Positions 23,220 to 35,894 are shown, counted from the first letter of the stretch. The stretch is 64,000 nucleotides of DNA from Amaurobius ferox (GCA_951213105.1 OX578142.1:114573065-114637064), one strand, 5' to 3'. Program-made: numbers and translations. The notes: a model not told the origin generated them from the letters alone.

Positions 23220-24013
23220 AAAGTATGTGTGTGTGTGTGTGTGTCAGTGAGACTTTGGAGACGATAACTGACGAACGAATGAACCGATTCAAACCAAATT
23301 TGGTACAAAAATCACAATCCATAAACACTGGAAGCCTATTGTTTTTTTACATAATCGAATGTTCAGAACCCCCCTAAATTTTCGAGTGAAATTTTGAAAA
23401 AATCGTCAAAAAATCAAAACCGCTAATAAAGTTACGCAAATAGACATTTCTTATGTAATTTTTCATTAGAAAACGATTGGCATAAATTTTAGAACGCTAA
23501 CATGAACCGTTCTCGAGATATTGTACATTTTTAAAAAAAATTATGAAAAAGTCACATAAAAAAAAAAATTCCTATTGAGAAACATGCTCACTTTTCATAT
23601 GTAATGCCATGCGATAAATTGAGTGACATCATTCTCGTGGATCTAGCTCGTTCCATTCATGAAAAAATATACTTTGAATAATACTTTTGTATTTGAACGC
23701 CAATAGTCATTTATCTGCTGTAAGAATAACTTTTTTCTTAGTGCATAACCCTTGGCGAGATTTTGGCGACGAATTTGGCGGAATGTTGCCAACTTGACGA
23801 CTTTTTTGAAATGTTGCCAAATTAATGAAAATCTCGCCAAATGGATAAAAATGATGCTAAATCAATGAAAATGACGACTAATTGTCGAAAATTCAATATC
23901 TTGGAAAGAATATTATTATCTTCTTTAAGAAAAACCTATTTTTTTACTGTAAAAGTAATAAATTCATTACATTATATAAGGAAAGTCATGTGTTGCCCAC
24001 ATCAAATTTTTTT
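23029..24013 (+). mobile_element. Family 2 inverted-end element, full-length, nested in family 1
   Basis: About 985 bp. The ends carry ACTTTCCTTATATA and ATATAAGGAAAGT in inverted orientation, the start has a further palindrome (TATACATAATGTATA), and the end has TGTG-TTGCC-CACA. A long GT microsatellite (23160-23245) is followed by a conserved CGAATGAACCGATTCAAACC stretch. CGCCAAAT-type short repeats fill 23765-23870. It encodes no protein. The family 1 flanks join as TGTTGTTTCAGTATGTAG in uninterrupted copies, so the insertion is precise. Confidence 0.7.
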
Positions 24014-24568
24014 AGTATGTAGATGATGATTATATGAATGATGATTATATCAATATGAATTAAAAAGAACTTTAAAAAATCACGATTTTGAAACAAGATG
24101 GATGCCATATATGATTTTGAAGTGGGTCAAGCGATCGTTTCATATCATGGTCACGTGATCGTTTCATATAAGAGGTGTAATTATTATTTTAATTTTTATT
24201 TAAAAAACTACTGAATATATTTCGCTGAATTTTTTTTTATATATTTTATGGAACAATTTGACTATTACCTAAAATTTTCGAAGCAATTTGTGAATTTTTA
24301 ATCCGCTTAAAAAATGTTTGAAAAATTAGGTCCCATAGGGCTCAATGTATTTCATTTTTTCAACCCGGGTTCAATCCAAAACTAATTGGGTGATATTATT
24401 TATTTATATTCCCATAGGTCCTACAGACCGTCTGAACAACATAATAAAATTTCATTTTGATTAAGTCATTTTAACGGCAGTTATCGTGCTAACGGACAGA
24501 CAGACAGACAGACAGACAGAATGAACAAAGTCATAAACACTTTTCAACTTTGTTGTAAAGTGTTAAAA
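24014..24568 (+). mobile_element. Family 1 dispersed repeat, 3' part of the split copy
   Basis: It resumes AGTATGTAGATG and continues through CACGTGATCG, GGTTCAATCCAAAACTAATT, a GACA microsatellite and the terminal CAACTTTGTTGTAAAGTG hairpin. Confidence 0.7.
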
Positions 24569-25844
24569 ACGGATTTCTGTATCTTTAAAATTGAGCGAAT
24601 TATATTTAATTGAAAATTGAACATTGTGAATGGGGACCATATATCAAATTAGAAATGTAAATTTGTGACATATCACAAAAAAGACAAAACTGGATGATAA
24701 TACATAGGATACCCAACCGCGTAGTGAGTACCACTGCTTTATATGATCTCTGTCTGTATAATGCCTTCTTTAGATTCATTTGTGACAACAAATTTTGACA
24801 CATATTAACGTATTTTTGATCTAAACAATTTCCATCGTCAATTTGTTTATGATACTTATTTTCACTAATGAAACAGTCGTACGAAAATATGGTGCGGAAA
24901 AGTGGCATAAGTCAGCTTTTTTCCCTTTATCATAATTCAGTTGATTTTAAAGTTACAGATATGCTGTTTTTTAACGATCTTGTTCCATTAAAAATAACAA
25001 TTTCCTGATTTACCAAATTTGTTTAAGGGGTTCGTATAAAAATTAAAAAAGTGTAACATTTAGAAAATGAATTGGAGGACTATTTCATTAGCGTAGTCTT
25101 ATTACAACATTTAATCTTACTTTCAACATTTTTGCAATTTACATTGCCCACTTATTTCCAACAAGTAAAGAATTAAATCGCGTTTTAAACTTTTTGGGGT
25201 ATCCTGTATAGTTTTTACATGATATGATTCGAATTTGATGAAAACTAAACATGCGAAGCTTAGCAATGCCGGTTGTGAGGAAGCTTGGAAACCCAACTTG
25301 AAACTGACTCTAAGTAGTCACAAACTTATCTATTTAATTACGATTAACACATAAAATTACTATTTTTATATCTCTTTAAACTCCCCCCGACCCCACAAAT
25401 GCAAAAATATTTAAGCATGAAAATGTATGCGTTACTTTAATGCAACTGCGATTAATTTCAGTTTAAAAATTAAAATTATGATGCCAAAATGCAGATACGT
25501 CACAAACACTCATCAGAATCACTATATATAAAGTTTCTAAAACAAGCATAAAAGTACAAAACAACAGAAAATGCTGGTCACTTTTCGAAAAAAAATGAGA
25601 GTTGTAATTAAATGCAGCATCAAAACTCTCCCTGTATGCAGGTATTAGTCAAAAATAATAACATTCGCTTCATTCTCAAGTCGATTTCCCCACAGAGCTG
25701 GAAATTGAAATATAAAATGGAATACTGAAAAACTAAATTTGACCCACAAGCTTTTCGTCTGTACATGTCTGAAAGGAAAACCATTAAACTACTTTCAAAG
25801 CTTCACTTAAAAACGGCAAGTGTGGACAAACCTTAATGAACTAC
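24569..25844. other. Intergenic, nothing recognised
   Basis: AT-rich sequence. The 100-codon minus-strand frame at 24606-24908 has no recognisable domain and is not called. Confidence 0.35.
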
Positions 25845-26245
25845 AGCTGCAAATTTTCCGGGAACTTTACGCGTTATTAATTTGTGAAAACGTGGCTTTT
25901 TCTCCATTTAGCTCTTATCTTCCAAAAAACTTCTGACATTCGTGGAATTCAAAAAGAAATAATGAAGAATGGCTTCTGGGTGGTTAAAACTAAAAAGTTT
26001 ACATACCTACTGTGAATGCTATTTTTGTCTCATCGCATGTAAAGTTTCGAAAACAGTGTGTCTTATCTTGTGATTCTTTCATTTAATCTTGGGGAATTTT
26101 CCGATGGAGTAGAAACACTTGAACCCCCATCTTTAACACTCCTGTCTTTAGCAATAGCAGCTCCGATAAAAGATTCGTTAAGAAAATGACTGTCTTTTGA
26201 AAATTTTGAGTAGTGTGACTAGTGATACATCTTTAAACATTTTTC
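25845..26245 (+). repeat. Dispersed repeat R3, copy 1
   Basis: Shared landmarks with the copies at 27.6 and 29.9 kb are CTTATCTTGTGATTCTTTC, ATTTAATCT, TCTTTA(A)CA, AGCAATAGCAG and GATAAAAGATTCGTTAA, in the same order and orientation. No conserved open frame is apparent. The nature of the family is unknown. Confidence 0.55.
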
Positions 26246-26690
26246 ACTTATGGAATTGTCAATATTGTTATATTGTTTATATTCTTTAAGTAAATGCCAA
26301 ATGTGACTATATAGCGTTAGATCAACCCTTTCAGGTAAAATTTATTTTCCCAAGCTACCTACCCAGATTTTACTAGAATTCGAAGAAAAACAGATATAAA
26401 CAAGGAATAATGATTAATTAATTTATTGCTATTATTTTTAAACGTTTTATCATATTCCAAATCATAAATTTCACTATCCCATATCCGGCTATTACTTTCA
26501 GAATCAACTAAATCATCGCAAATTTCGTTTGGTCGTAATCCTTTCATCGTTGTAAACGTTATTTTGTAGGCCAAAGATTGGTAGGAATAACATTTAGACC
26601 ATGGTGCTTTCAGAACAATAATAAATAGAGTCCTTTAGGTATATTATTATTATTATTATATTATTATTATTATTTTGTTATAATTTATAT

Positions 26691-26724
<34 letters not shown>

Positions 26725-27589
26725 TATATTATAAATAACTGTAAATATCCAAATAATCAAATTGAAAACAGTAATCAGACTTAAATGGCGCATAGCAGCT
26801 CACGTAAGAGGATTAAAATATCTGTCCAAAAAGAAAAAATAAGATTTGAAAGCAAAATAACAAAAGTTGGCCGGGGGGGTGACCCCCTCACCCCGGTTAA
26901 GCAAGCTTTATGTCTCGCGACAACACTCCCTGAGACCGGTACATTTCTGTAAAATGCATACATATGCATCAATTTATAAGTGGAAAAACCAGACACTATA
27001 GTTATCTACTCAGACAGAAATATATACAAATTAAACAATATGATCTATTTAAGATTTAAAAACACCCCTCGACTCTATCATAACACATCACAACAATTTA
27101 AGTCAACGTTTAAATGCCAAACCATTTCATCACCTCATTAAAACCATGCCACCAAAGTAAAATAACATTTTTACTTCAATTCTAAATTACTTAAACCATG
27201 TCTAGCTTATCTACTTTATATTGAGCAGATTTTACTCACCAAACAAAACATCTAGTGTTGAGACCCACCTGGTGGTCTCAGACGCAGATGGATCTCAAAT
27301 AGTTAATTTGTATTTAGAACTTATAGATCCTCCAAAATCTTAGGGTTGGATTTTTGACCCTATCACTTAGTACTTTCCTTTTACATTACTATAGTTAGTA
27401 GTGAAATTAAAAATAATTAGAATTACCTTCACATATGAGTGATACATAAAGAACTCTATCCATTTTTAAGACAATTTTCTTCCTAAATTAGATACTGATA
27501 TCTAATGAAGATGAGGGAAGTGATGAATTTGAAAGAATTAAAAATTTAAAAATCAAAAAATCTTTCAGCACTCTCATTTGTACACTTGA
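26246..27589. other. Intergenic with microsatellites
   Basis: ATT and AT microsatellites lie at about 26641-26730. A short GC-rich patch with a run of Gs is at 26868-26945. GAGACCCACCTGGTGGTCTC at 27259-27278 is a small palindrome. No gene is supported. Confidence 0.45.
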
Positions 27590-28385
27590 AAACGATATGT
27601 GTTAATGAGCTTTCATTAACAAAGTTCCAAATTTTCTGGGAAGCTTACTTCTTATTAGTTTCGGAAGATACGGCTTTCACTTCGCTTTTAGAATTTCGAA
27701 TTTCGATTTTTATTTATTACATTTTGGCGTTTTATTTACTATATATTTTTTTATTGCCTACATTTCTCTTTCATTTACTACATTTCCCTTTTAATTACTA
27801 CATTTTCCTTTTATTTACAATATTTGTTTTTCATTTACTATATTTCGTTTAATATTTACTTCATTTTGCTTTTAAGTTGCTGCATTTTGTGTTTTATTTA
27901 CTACATGTCTTTTCTATTTTCTATACATCTCTTTATTAATTGCATTTCGCTTTTATTTACTACATTAACTTCTTATTTACAATATTTCGCTTTTTATTTA
28001 CTATATTTCAATGTTAACTACTACATGTGCTTTTTATTTACTGCATTTCGATTTTTATCTTCCATAACATTTTCGATAAGTGAAAATTCAGAAATAAATA
28101 TTGAACGGCTCTTCGGTGGTTAAATTAAGCAAAGGTTTACGTGTGTTCCCTATCGCATGTTACGTACTATTGCAACTTCGGCGCTTGTAAAACTCTGAAA
28201 ATAACGTGATTTATCTTCGAATTATATTGTTTAATCTGCAAGTTTGGGAATTGTTCAACTGAGGAGATACTTTTGAAGAGCGTTCCCTTCTTTAACAATA
28301 GCAGTCCTGATAAGAGTCTTTAAGTGAATTGTTTTTCCTTTTTAGATTTTGAGAAGTTTGCTTGTGCTGATATAATTATCGAAAA
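27590..28385 (+). repeat. Dispersed repeat R3, copy 2, with an internal AT tandem array
   Basis: It is the same family as 25.85 and 29.9 kb: TGTGTTCCCTATCGCATGTTA, GTGATTTATCTTCGAATT, CTTTAACAATAGCAG and TGATAAGAGTCTTTAAG. Within it, 27700-28070 is a degenerate ~24-bp array based on TTTATTTACTACATTTCG, which produces long open frames of low-complexity Phe/Leu/Tyr composition. Confidence 0.55.
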
Positions 28386-29884
28386 ATTTATTTAAGCCTG
28401 CACGGTAATTTGTGCCAATTCATTATAAGGATGTAGTCGGTAGCACGATTGGGTGCAATTCAGAAATCTCAGGTTCGATTTTTGGTTCCGGCCGATTGTA
28501 ATTTTGAGGTAGAATTAAGACTAATGCTCTACAAACCAAATGGATTTTAAGTAAAGTCTGAATGGTGTCATAATGTTACATGGGGAGGTTTCGTTTTCAA
28601 GAATGAGTTTCTAGATAAACTTGTGCTGTTTTAATGTTGCATGCTCGGGAAATCTACAAAAATAAACAGCACTGCTTGTCATATGTGGTTGAGAAGATTC
28701 AAAATCACGACATGCGCAGTTCACTCGATTCAATAGTCATATATTAACAATCTTGAGTTGTAATTACGTAACGCAAAAAGACGAGAAAACTGTTTTCAAA
28801 TCTATTTATGACCCATTTTTACTTTTGGTACATTTAGAACAGCAAAAGGCTAAACATAATGATAAAAAAATATTCATCAAGAGAATAGATCAGTGCTGTT
28901 CATTATGGTTCCAAAAGTATAGTACTTTTAAGCCCTGTATTGAATTTAAAATTACAGCACTTGCATTTTTATTTTGTTCTGCTATTTCATGCTATTTGAG
29001 TCAAACTTTTTGAAACTTAGTTCAACTCCTATAAATTTTTAAACTCTTCCATTCCGAATCAAATTTCAGCAAACAAATAATTTCTCCGCAATACATTATG
29101 TGGCTTTATGTATCTTTGGAAAAACTTAACAGTGGCTTAATGTATCTCTGGAAATGGATGTTATTACAATTACCTCTCCCAATGAATTCAAAACTTCAGA
29201 AAATTTAGTATTTTTCTCTTAGTCTTGGTTCGTTTTGTTTTCGATATCCATACGAATATTTCGATATTTTTTGTTGTAATTTTCACCCTCCACATTTTTT
29301 TTTACCTTTCTGTATCATCAAATTAAAATTATACGTTTTTTTTCTGAATTTGGGTTGGTTCAAAATAATTTAGATGTTTGTTTTTTTAAAACCCTTGCTC
29401 TTTTAAAAAACAAGAAGCAACAAAAATTATCCTTTCTAACCACAGTCTCTCTCTGTAAATGAAAAATAAATGGTAGATAAAGAAATCTCGTTAATTAAGT
29501 TCATGTTTTATCCTATGGAATCTTTGAGAGTTTGTGTGAAGGTAGAAAATTTGCTGTATTATCAACAAGCATTGATATGTAATCTAAATTTTATCATAAT
29601 GTAAAATAGAATAAAAATTAAAATGCATAAAGTATTCAACAAATGAATGGCAACAATTAGGTAAAATTTTTTAAGTGATTAATTAGTGGACGGAAATCAA
29701 ATATTGCACAAATGTTAAAATAAAAAAAGAACTATATAATTTCACTGTATTATATAATTGAACTATCTGTTCATATGGTTAATATATGTGAATGTTTAGT
29801 TTTACAAATAATTGAAAAGATTGTAGATCTTTTAAAATAATAAAGAATGTAATTTCTCTGAAATCAGACAAAAGTAATAAATCT
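28386..29884. other. Intergenic with one tRNA-like fragment
   Basis: About 28431-28490 is tRNA-like (ATGTAGTCGGTAGCACG, later CTCAGGTTCGATTTTTGG) and may be a SINE relic. An 86-codon frame at 28753-29013 begins TTG and has no recognisable domain. Nothing else is seen. Confidence 0.35.
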
Positions 29885-30115
29885 GTATTCTATTCTAGTC
29901 TTGGTGCATGGAAAGTTTTAAAATAGCGTGACTTATCTTGGTATTCTTTTATTTAATCTGGGTGTTTGGAAAATTTTTCGATTGATAAGAAGCACTTGGA
30001 GAATACTCCCTCCTTTAAAAATAGCATTTCTCACAAAAGATTCGTTAATCGAATTGTTATTACTTTTTTAATTTTGAAAAGTGTGAATGCTGATATAAAT
30101 TTCGAAAATTTTCAC
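29885..30115 (+). repeat. Dispersed repeat R3, copy 3 (partial)
   Basis: GCGTGACTTATCTTGGTATTC, TTTATTTAATCTGGGTG, AAAAATAGCATTTC and AAAGATTCGTTAATCG follow the order of copies 1 and 2. Copies lie about 2 kb apart, all in direct orientation. Confidence 0.5.
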
Positions 30116-30815
30116 TTAGGAATGGTGATAAAAGATTTTCCCAGAAATAGAAAACTTATTAATTTAAATTGTTTTAGATATGAAATGTTTACATGAATTA
30201 ATTTAACGAAATTTAATATCTTCTCAAAATCATAAACAATTTGGATTCTGAAAATCTTTTCGAGGAAAATTTCATAACATAAAATGATTGAAAAATTTTT
30301 CATTTCTTTTATTTCGAAATAATTTTATATGCAAAGGGGAAATGAGATGTGACTGCATAGTCGACTTTCGAATTTTGGTAAATTTACACGTTTGGTGAAT
30401 CCACATACATACGTTTAGGGTATACTGAACCACGGAAACCATTTATGAAACTGGATGCACAAGAAGGAGGAATAATATTTGCATAATTAGGATAAAACTT
30501 TGTATGTACTGGTTCAAACGACAGCAATATAATCATGTGAGAAGCAAATTATTTTACCAATTAATATAAATTACAGTTCCATTTTAACATTACTTTTAAT
30601 TTTATATTTTATTATTTTGTTTATTTATAGTCATTTATTTTATAGTTTCATTATTTGTTTCATTTCTTTCTATAGTTTTTTATATGTCCATGACGTTTTG
30701 TCTTGAAAATATTACTTTTTCATATACCAAAAGCTGTAAAAATATTTTATCTCAAATCAGCACTGATCTCCGTCACTGATATCACTGAATGAGGGAATGA
30801 TGTATCAAAATTATC
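30116..30815. other. Intergenic, nothing recognised
   Basis: AT-rich, no supportable feature. Confidence 0.35.
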
Positions 30816-31466
30816 GAGCTATTCCACTATAGCTAGGATTTTGGTTTTGGTGTCATTCGATCCGTCTGAGCTTGGAAACCAAGGAGGGAAATGTAAAAAT
30901 TCGAATTAGGGATGACGGTGAAAAGAAATAATCACAAAACTCCAAATCGCTTTGATTATTTATAGAGCACTTTCATGCGAGCAAAAATCATAATTCTAGT
31001 CTCATTCGATCCGTATCAGCACCATTCAAGTCAACGAAAATGTCTAATATTTCTAAAATTCAAATTATGGGTGACGACATTAAAAAATTCAAAACCTCTT
31101 TTCAAAATGGTCAAGCACTTTCACTCAAGCCAGAATATTGGTCTTGGCCTCATTTGATCCGAAATTTTTGAAAATTCGAATTAGGGATGACGGTGAAAAG
31201 AAATAATCACAAAACTCCAAATCGCTTTGATTATTTATAGAGCACTTTCATGCGAGCAAAAATCATAATTCTAGTCTCATTCGATCCGTATCAGCACCAT
31301 TCAAGTCAACGAAAATGTCTAATATTTCTAAAATTCAAATTATGGGTGACGACATTAAAAAATTCAAAACCTCTTTTCAAAATGGTCAAGCACTTTCACT
31401 CAAGCCAGAATATTGGTCTTGGCCTCATTTGATCCGAAATTTTTGAAAATTCGAATTAGGGATGAC
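30816..31466 (+). repeat. 275-bp higher-order tandem repeat built from ~137-bp monomers
   Basis: Two full units, about 30896-31170 and 31171-31445, appear identical, and a third stops after the first ~20 bases. Each unit is two diverged half-units sharing AGCACTTTCA, CTCATT(C/T)GATCCG and AATT(A)GGG(A/T)GACGA(C). An older half-unit lies upstream from about 30816. The identical 60-codon open frames in each unit are by-products. Confidence 0.85.
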
Positions 31467-31565
31467 GATACAAATTTTCAAAAACTTACTCTAATTTGCT
31501 TAAACTTACACTAATTTATCTTACACTAATTAAAAAACTTACACTAATTAACAAACTTACACTCA
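31467..31565 (+). repeat. Short CTTACACTAATT minisatellite
   Basis: Five or six imperfect copies of AACTTACACTAATT with variable spacing follow the 275-bp array directly. Confidence 0.75.
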
Positions 31566-33471
31566 TTTAAGTATAATATTTATACTTAAATCTGATATGG
31601 TTTTCGATATTCAGTACTTTTATTAAGTGTGTAGTTGTCACATTTAGTGACCAATAGCAACAGAGAGCGCGCGAAGCGCTAGTGAAATGGCTTGTAGAAT
31701 ATATTACTCTATGAGAAAATCGAGTGAAGCCTCGCGTTCCAATTATTTTCTTGAATCAAGAGAAAACCACATAATTAGGTCAAAATTGATTCTAAGGCAG
31801 GTGCATAGGGTGCAAATGGGCCATCCTAAATTTTAAAATTATTTAAACTTTTTTTTTATAAATTATTTTAAAATTATTCTATACAAAATTTTAAATGCTC
31901 ATTTCCTTCTTTTATTCCGATTTAATTTAATCTTATATTTATTAATTTCCTGAGGTGAAACTGGTTGTTTCATCAAGGAAATATATTTTCATAATCAATT
32001 TAAATATTATTTTAGTCTTAAATCTCACTCATTTCAACTAATTTCAGAGGGATATGGAATGCATGGTTCAGTCTGTATATCCATTATACATTTTGAATAT
32101 TGTAGACAGCATTGAAAAATCTAGAAAATCTTTAAATAAAAATAAAATGTATTTAATAGAACCGAAGTTTAATTTTATAATCGCTATGATTTGTACTATT
32201 AACTAATTATCGTTAATTAATTATTTTTGCAATATTAACTAATTTATCTACGTATTTGCGGCTAGGCATTAATCACTATGAATTAATTCATTATTAATAA
32301 TTAATCATATTTATGAAAATATGTTGCACAGCAGTGAAATATCTCTGGGTACCCAACTGGATATAAAGGTATACGAAATTTACCCAGAAGGTATCTAACA
32401 GCGAGCGAGCTCTGAAAAAATTACAGCTACGCGCTTGTTTTTGCTTGCCAAGACTATATTTAACCCCGTTCCCCTGTGGGACAGAAGCCTACGTTGTGAC
32501 TCATTAAATTTAGTGCGCCTAGTTGGTCAATCACTCCATTACTTTATGAACTTTTTACTTAACTGTCATTAAGGGAAGCTATTTATTGAATTTAGGAGAA
32601 AGGCTATTATGAAAATGATCTCTTGGATCCCAAAGGAAAAGGGAAATCGTTTTTAGACGTGTGCTAACGACAGGTTAACTGCATAATATTCAAGCGCAAC
32701 TAGGTTTTCATCCTTTTTAATAATAAACTATTAGATATTCATCCAAGTGTGATGCGTCATCTGTAACACTTCCAGTAAAATCCTTATGGACCACCTGGGG
32801 GAAACACAATCAATGTTCCATTTCGAATGCATGGCATAGAGGATTTATACAAAAAGATGTTTACTTACCAGTAGCTTCATAATCTTTAAGTGTAAGCAAC
32901 GCGAGTGCGAAATTTAATACTTCAATTACGTATTAATGTAGATTTTCTCTTAATGATAAGAACCGCAATTACTCAAAATAGTCACAAATTCTTTGGGTTA
33001 ATGCATCGATTCGATAGCTGACTGTGGATGGGGAGGCAAATTGAACTGTCGAATACATTCAGGGAGGTGGTATTAAATTATAAATAGAAAAGTGCATTAA
33101 TCAATTTTATGAGGAATGAATACATTATGTGTTCCTTAGAAAAGAACACTAAACATTTAAAAGATCTGCAGCAATCTTTTTGCAAGTAATTTAAAAATCC
33201 AAATTGGGGTGTTATTGATTTGATAGGAAAAATTAACGGAAATTGATACTTGTTTTAATAAATATTAAACTTCTGTGAACTTTTTCTGGCCTAAAAACGG
33301 GAAATATTTCCATGTTTCATTTTGTAAGTTTTGTTTAGCGTAAGCTCGAACCAGCATGCTTTTGATCTCGGCACAAATTCTGCTTCAAAGTGGGTTCTCC
33401 GATCTGTAAATCCTACTACTAAATATAGCCGTGGCTTCTGAATGACTGACATTGTATGTGATGGTTTACAA
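31566..33471. other. Intergenic, nothing recognised
   Basis: No gene could be supported. GAGAGCGCGCGAAGCGCTAG at about 31653-31672 is a locally GC-rich motif in AT-rich surroundings. Confidence 0.35.
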
Positions 33472-33831
33472 CAAAGGTCCCCAAACTTTTTTGACCATCG
33501 ACCCCTTCAAGAATTTCTCCGCTTTTTATCGATCTGCTTTTTATCGATTGTTTTTTATGTACTATTTCACTATTACATAATAATAATAGAACAAGCAAAA
33601 AAGACGCGTATGTGATCTTGTAGATTATAGCAATTCACGAAAAAATATTCTGCAATTTATGCTGCATATTTTCTTTTAAAATTTCAGTGCTCATTTTGTA
33701 AAAATATTATATATTGAATTTTACTAAAGATAGTTTGTTTCGCATATTTTTTTAATTATTATATTTGTTTTATTATATATATATTTAATTATTTATTATA
33801 CCAGTGATTTTTAATTAACTTTTGAACTTTG

Positions 33832-33990
33832 ATCCCTGAGCCCGAATCAGCCCCTAGCAATGCCATATTGACCCCTGAGCCCAAAACGACCCCCTAACAA
33901 TGCCATATTGACCTCTGAGCCCAAAACGACCCCTAACAATGCTACATTGGCTTCTGAGCCCGAAACGATCTCTAACAATGTCATATTGAC
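33832..33990 (+). repeat. 39-40-bp minisatellite, four units, inside the hAT-like element
   Basis: Units follow GACCCCTGAGCCCAAAACGA then CCCCTAACAATGCCATATT, with a few substitutions each. The array gives a long repetitive minus-strand frame, which is not a gene. Confidence 0.85.
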
Positions 33991-34204
33991 CTTGGGGTCT
34001 TTTCTTTCGATCCAGACCGTCCCACGTAGCCGAAAGTATAAGGTATCTGTTTAGACGGCCGGGAAGTGTCACCCAATTTAGACTGGAACCCAATGGGGGG
34101 TGATATCCACGGGGACCGTATTCTTCTTACCCTGCCACTGGAAGGATTTTCGGACTCACAGATGTAACGTGCCCGTACTCCGCGTAGGCACGGGGACAGT
34201 TTGG

Positions 34205-34290
34205 GCAGAGTCGGGAATTGAACTCGAATCCTTTGAGTGCAACCCCGTGAAATTAACCACTAGGCTATACCACCCCCTGACCTCTGAGGG
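34205..34290 (-). mobile_element. tRNA-like segment inside the hAT-like element
   Basis: On the minus strand an A-box-like TAGCCTAGTGG (34257-34267) and a B-box-like GAGTTCAATTCCC (34213-34225) are correctly ordered. It is probably a captured or inserted SINE head; folding into a working tRNA was not evident. Confidence 0.5.
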
Positions 34291-34564
34291 TCAAGGGGTG
34301 GGATAGCCCTGGGGATTAATATCGACCAGTTTGGAAACCTCTGGTGTACAAGATAATAGTCCAGCTATTGGTAATTTTATTTCTGAGCTAACATCGTCTG
34401 TAGTGATTACACCCACAACTGTTCCTTTTTCATATTTCAATTGATTTAAGCTTGCTTTTAAATACGTTTTCGTTATGCTCTGAGTGCTGCCAATTCTAAC
34501 AAATTGAATTAATATTTTTCTGCCATGTATGCTTTACTGTAACGAAAACACTAAAGCTCACGAA

Positions 34565-34735
34565 GAACTTTTGAAGAAACAATAAGCAAATTGAAGAAAC
34601 AATAAGCAAATTGAAGAAACAATACGCAAATTGAAGAAACAATACGTAAATTGAAGAAACAATAAGCGAATTGAAGAAACAATATGCAAATTGAAGAAAC
34701 AATAAGCAAGCACTCTTGAAGAAACAATAAGACTC
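34565..34735 (+). repeat. 20-bp minisatellite, about eight copies
   Basis: The unit is AAACAATAAGCAAATTGAAG with single-base variants. It explains the repetitive minus-strand open frame (LLFLQFAYCF pattern) at 34496-34807. Confidence 0.9.
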
Positions 34736-35894
34736 AAGGTTATTATATGTATAAGGTTGCGCCACTTCAGTTCTAGCCAATGAGAGCACGTAAAGACGCA
34801 GCGTCACTTGGAGTTAAATGTCAGGAACGGCCAGGTAGACTTCAATGTTAAAGGATGCTACCAAAATTAATTTAATCATTTTTTTAAATTTAAAATATGA
34901 AATAAATACTCAAATAACATTAATATTACTTGAACACAATTTAAATATGCAGTATAGGGGTTTTTTGGAAGGGTACATATATAATAAAACTGAATTTCCC
35001 TTTCTGAAAAATATAAATCATCTGGAAGTTTCGTTTCGCTTTTTGAAACCAGTCAATGTTATTACAGGAGACAATATTATTTTTAATTAATTTTGTTTTA
35101 AATACACAAATTTACAGAAATATGTTCGGAAAGTTTTCTAAACAAGCAATCATTCTAAAATTTTCATTATACACAAATAAATCGCGATCGCGTTATTTCT
35201 TTCTAAATGCATATAAATAAAGTTATTTTCGATTATTTTATCTCTAATAATTGAAAATCAAAACAATAATTAAAACATTAACACTAAGAGTTTTATGTCT
35301 TTTTAAGGGGGAGGGGGAGAGGGATGTACTTATGCCTAACTAGTAAACGATTTAAGTGATGCTTTTATAGTGAAGAACTTATATTATTGCTAAACACTTG
35401 ATTTTATTAATTTGTTTTTAGATTAAAAAGAGAATTTAATATCAAATCGAAATTCAATGTAAATATATAAAAATATAGAAACTAATCGTTTAACACACAC
35501 ACTGTGATATACTTTCAGAATAATAAATTAAATGTATTATAGAATATTGATTCATGATAAAAAATATACGAGCAAGCAAATTATATCGTTGCATTTATTT
35601 TTAACTTACTATGGTTAAGCACCTTCATCAGACTATAACTTTATATTTTCAATCTTCAGATATACATCAGACATTTACACCAGCAAATCAACCAAAACAA
35701 AGTAGAAAATTTAAAATAATCCTACTTTATAACAGTTAAGTAATTAGTCACAAGAACGTCTAGATGCACATTTAATTATGACAAGCTTACAGATCTTTAC
35801 GACCATTCCATTGACTTGTACACAAACCATCTCCTATACACACTACACAATTTGCATGCACATACATGTACACAACTTGCAATCTGATTTAGAA
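34736..35894. other. Intergenic, nothing recognised
   Basis: AT-rich. A stretch with GGGGGAGGGGGAGAGGG near 35306 is the only compositional oddity. Confidence 0.35.

Larger units (their letters stand above)
33472..34343 (+). mobile_element. hAT-like non-autonomous DNA transposon with 8-bp target duplication
   Basis: The left end CAAAGGTCCCCAAACTTTT and the right end, read inverted, CAGAGGTTTCCAAACTGGT form imperfect terminal inverted repeats of the CAGNGGTNCCCAAAC type known from hAT elements. The flanks GTTTACAA (33464-33471) and GTGTACAA (34344-34351) agree at 7 of 8 positions, matching the 8-bp duplication of this superfamily. No transposase is encoded. Cargo includes a 39-40-bp minisatellite and a tRNA-like segment. 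Confidence 0.7.

Noticed and set aside
23020..23377. His/Thr-rich and Cys/Val-rich frames
   Set aside because: They arise from the GT microsatellite inside family 2; the same happens at 62.2 kb.
24606..24908. 100-codon minus-strand frame, and a CAGTGGTACTCA sequence resembling a hAT end
   Set aside because: No domain was recognised, and no partner inverted end or target duplication was found for the hAT-like motif.
26359..26574. Acidic 71-codon minus-strand frame
   Set aside because: It vaguely resembles transposase N-termini, but there is no downstream catalytic region and no supporting ends.
27586..28123. Hydrophobic Phe/Leu/Tyr frames that look like membrane proteins
   Set aside because: They are produced by the TTTATTTACTACATTT array.
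34570..34735. CRISPR-like array
   Set aside because: Units are contiguous 20-bp tandem copies with no unique spacers, in a eukaryotic context.
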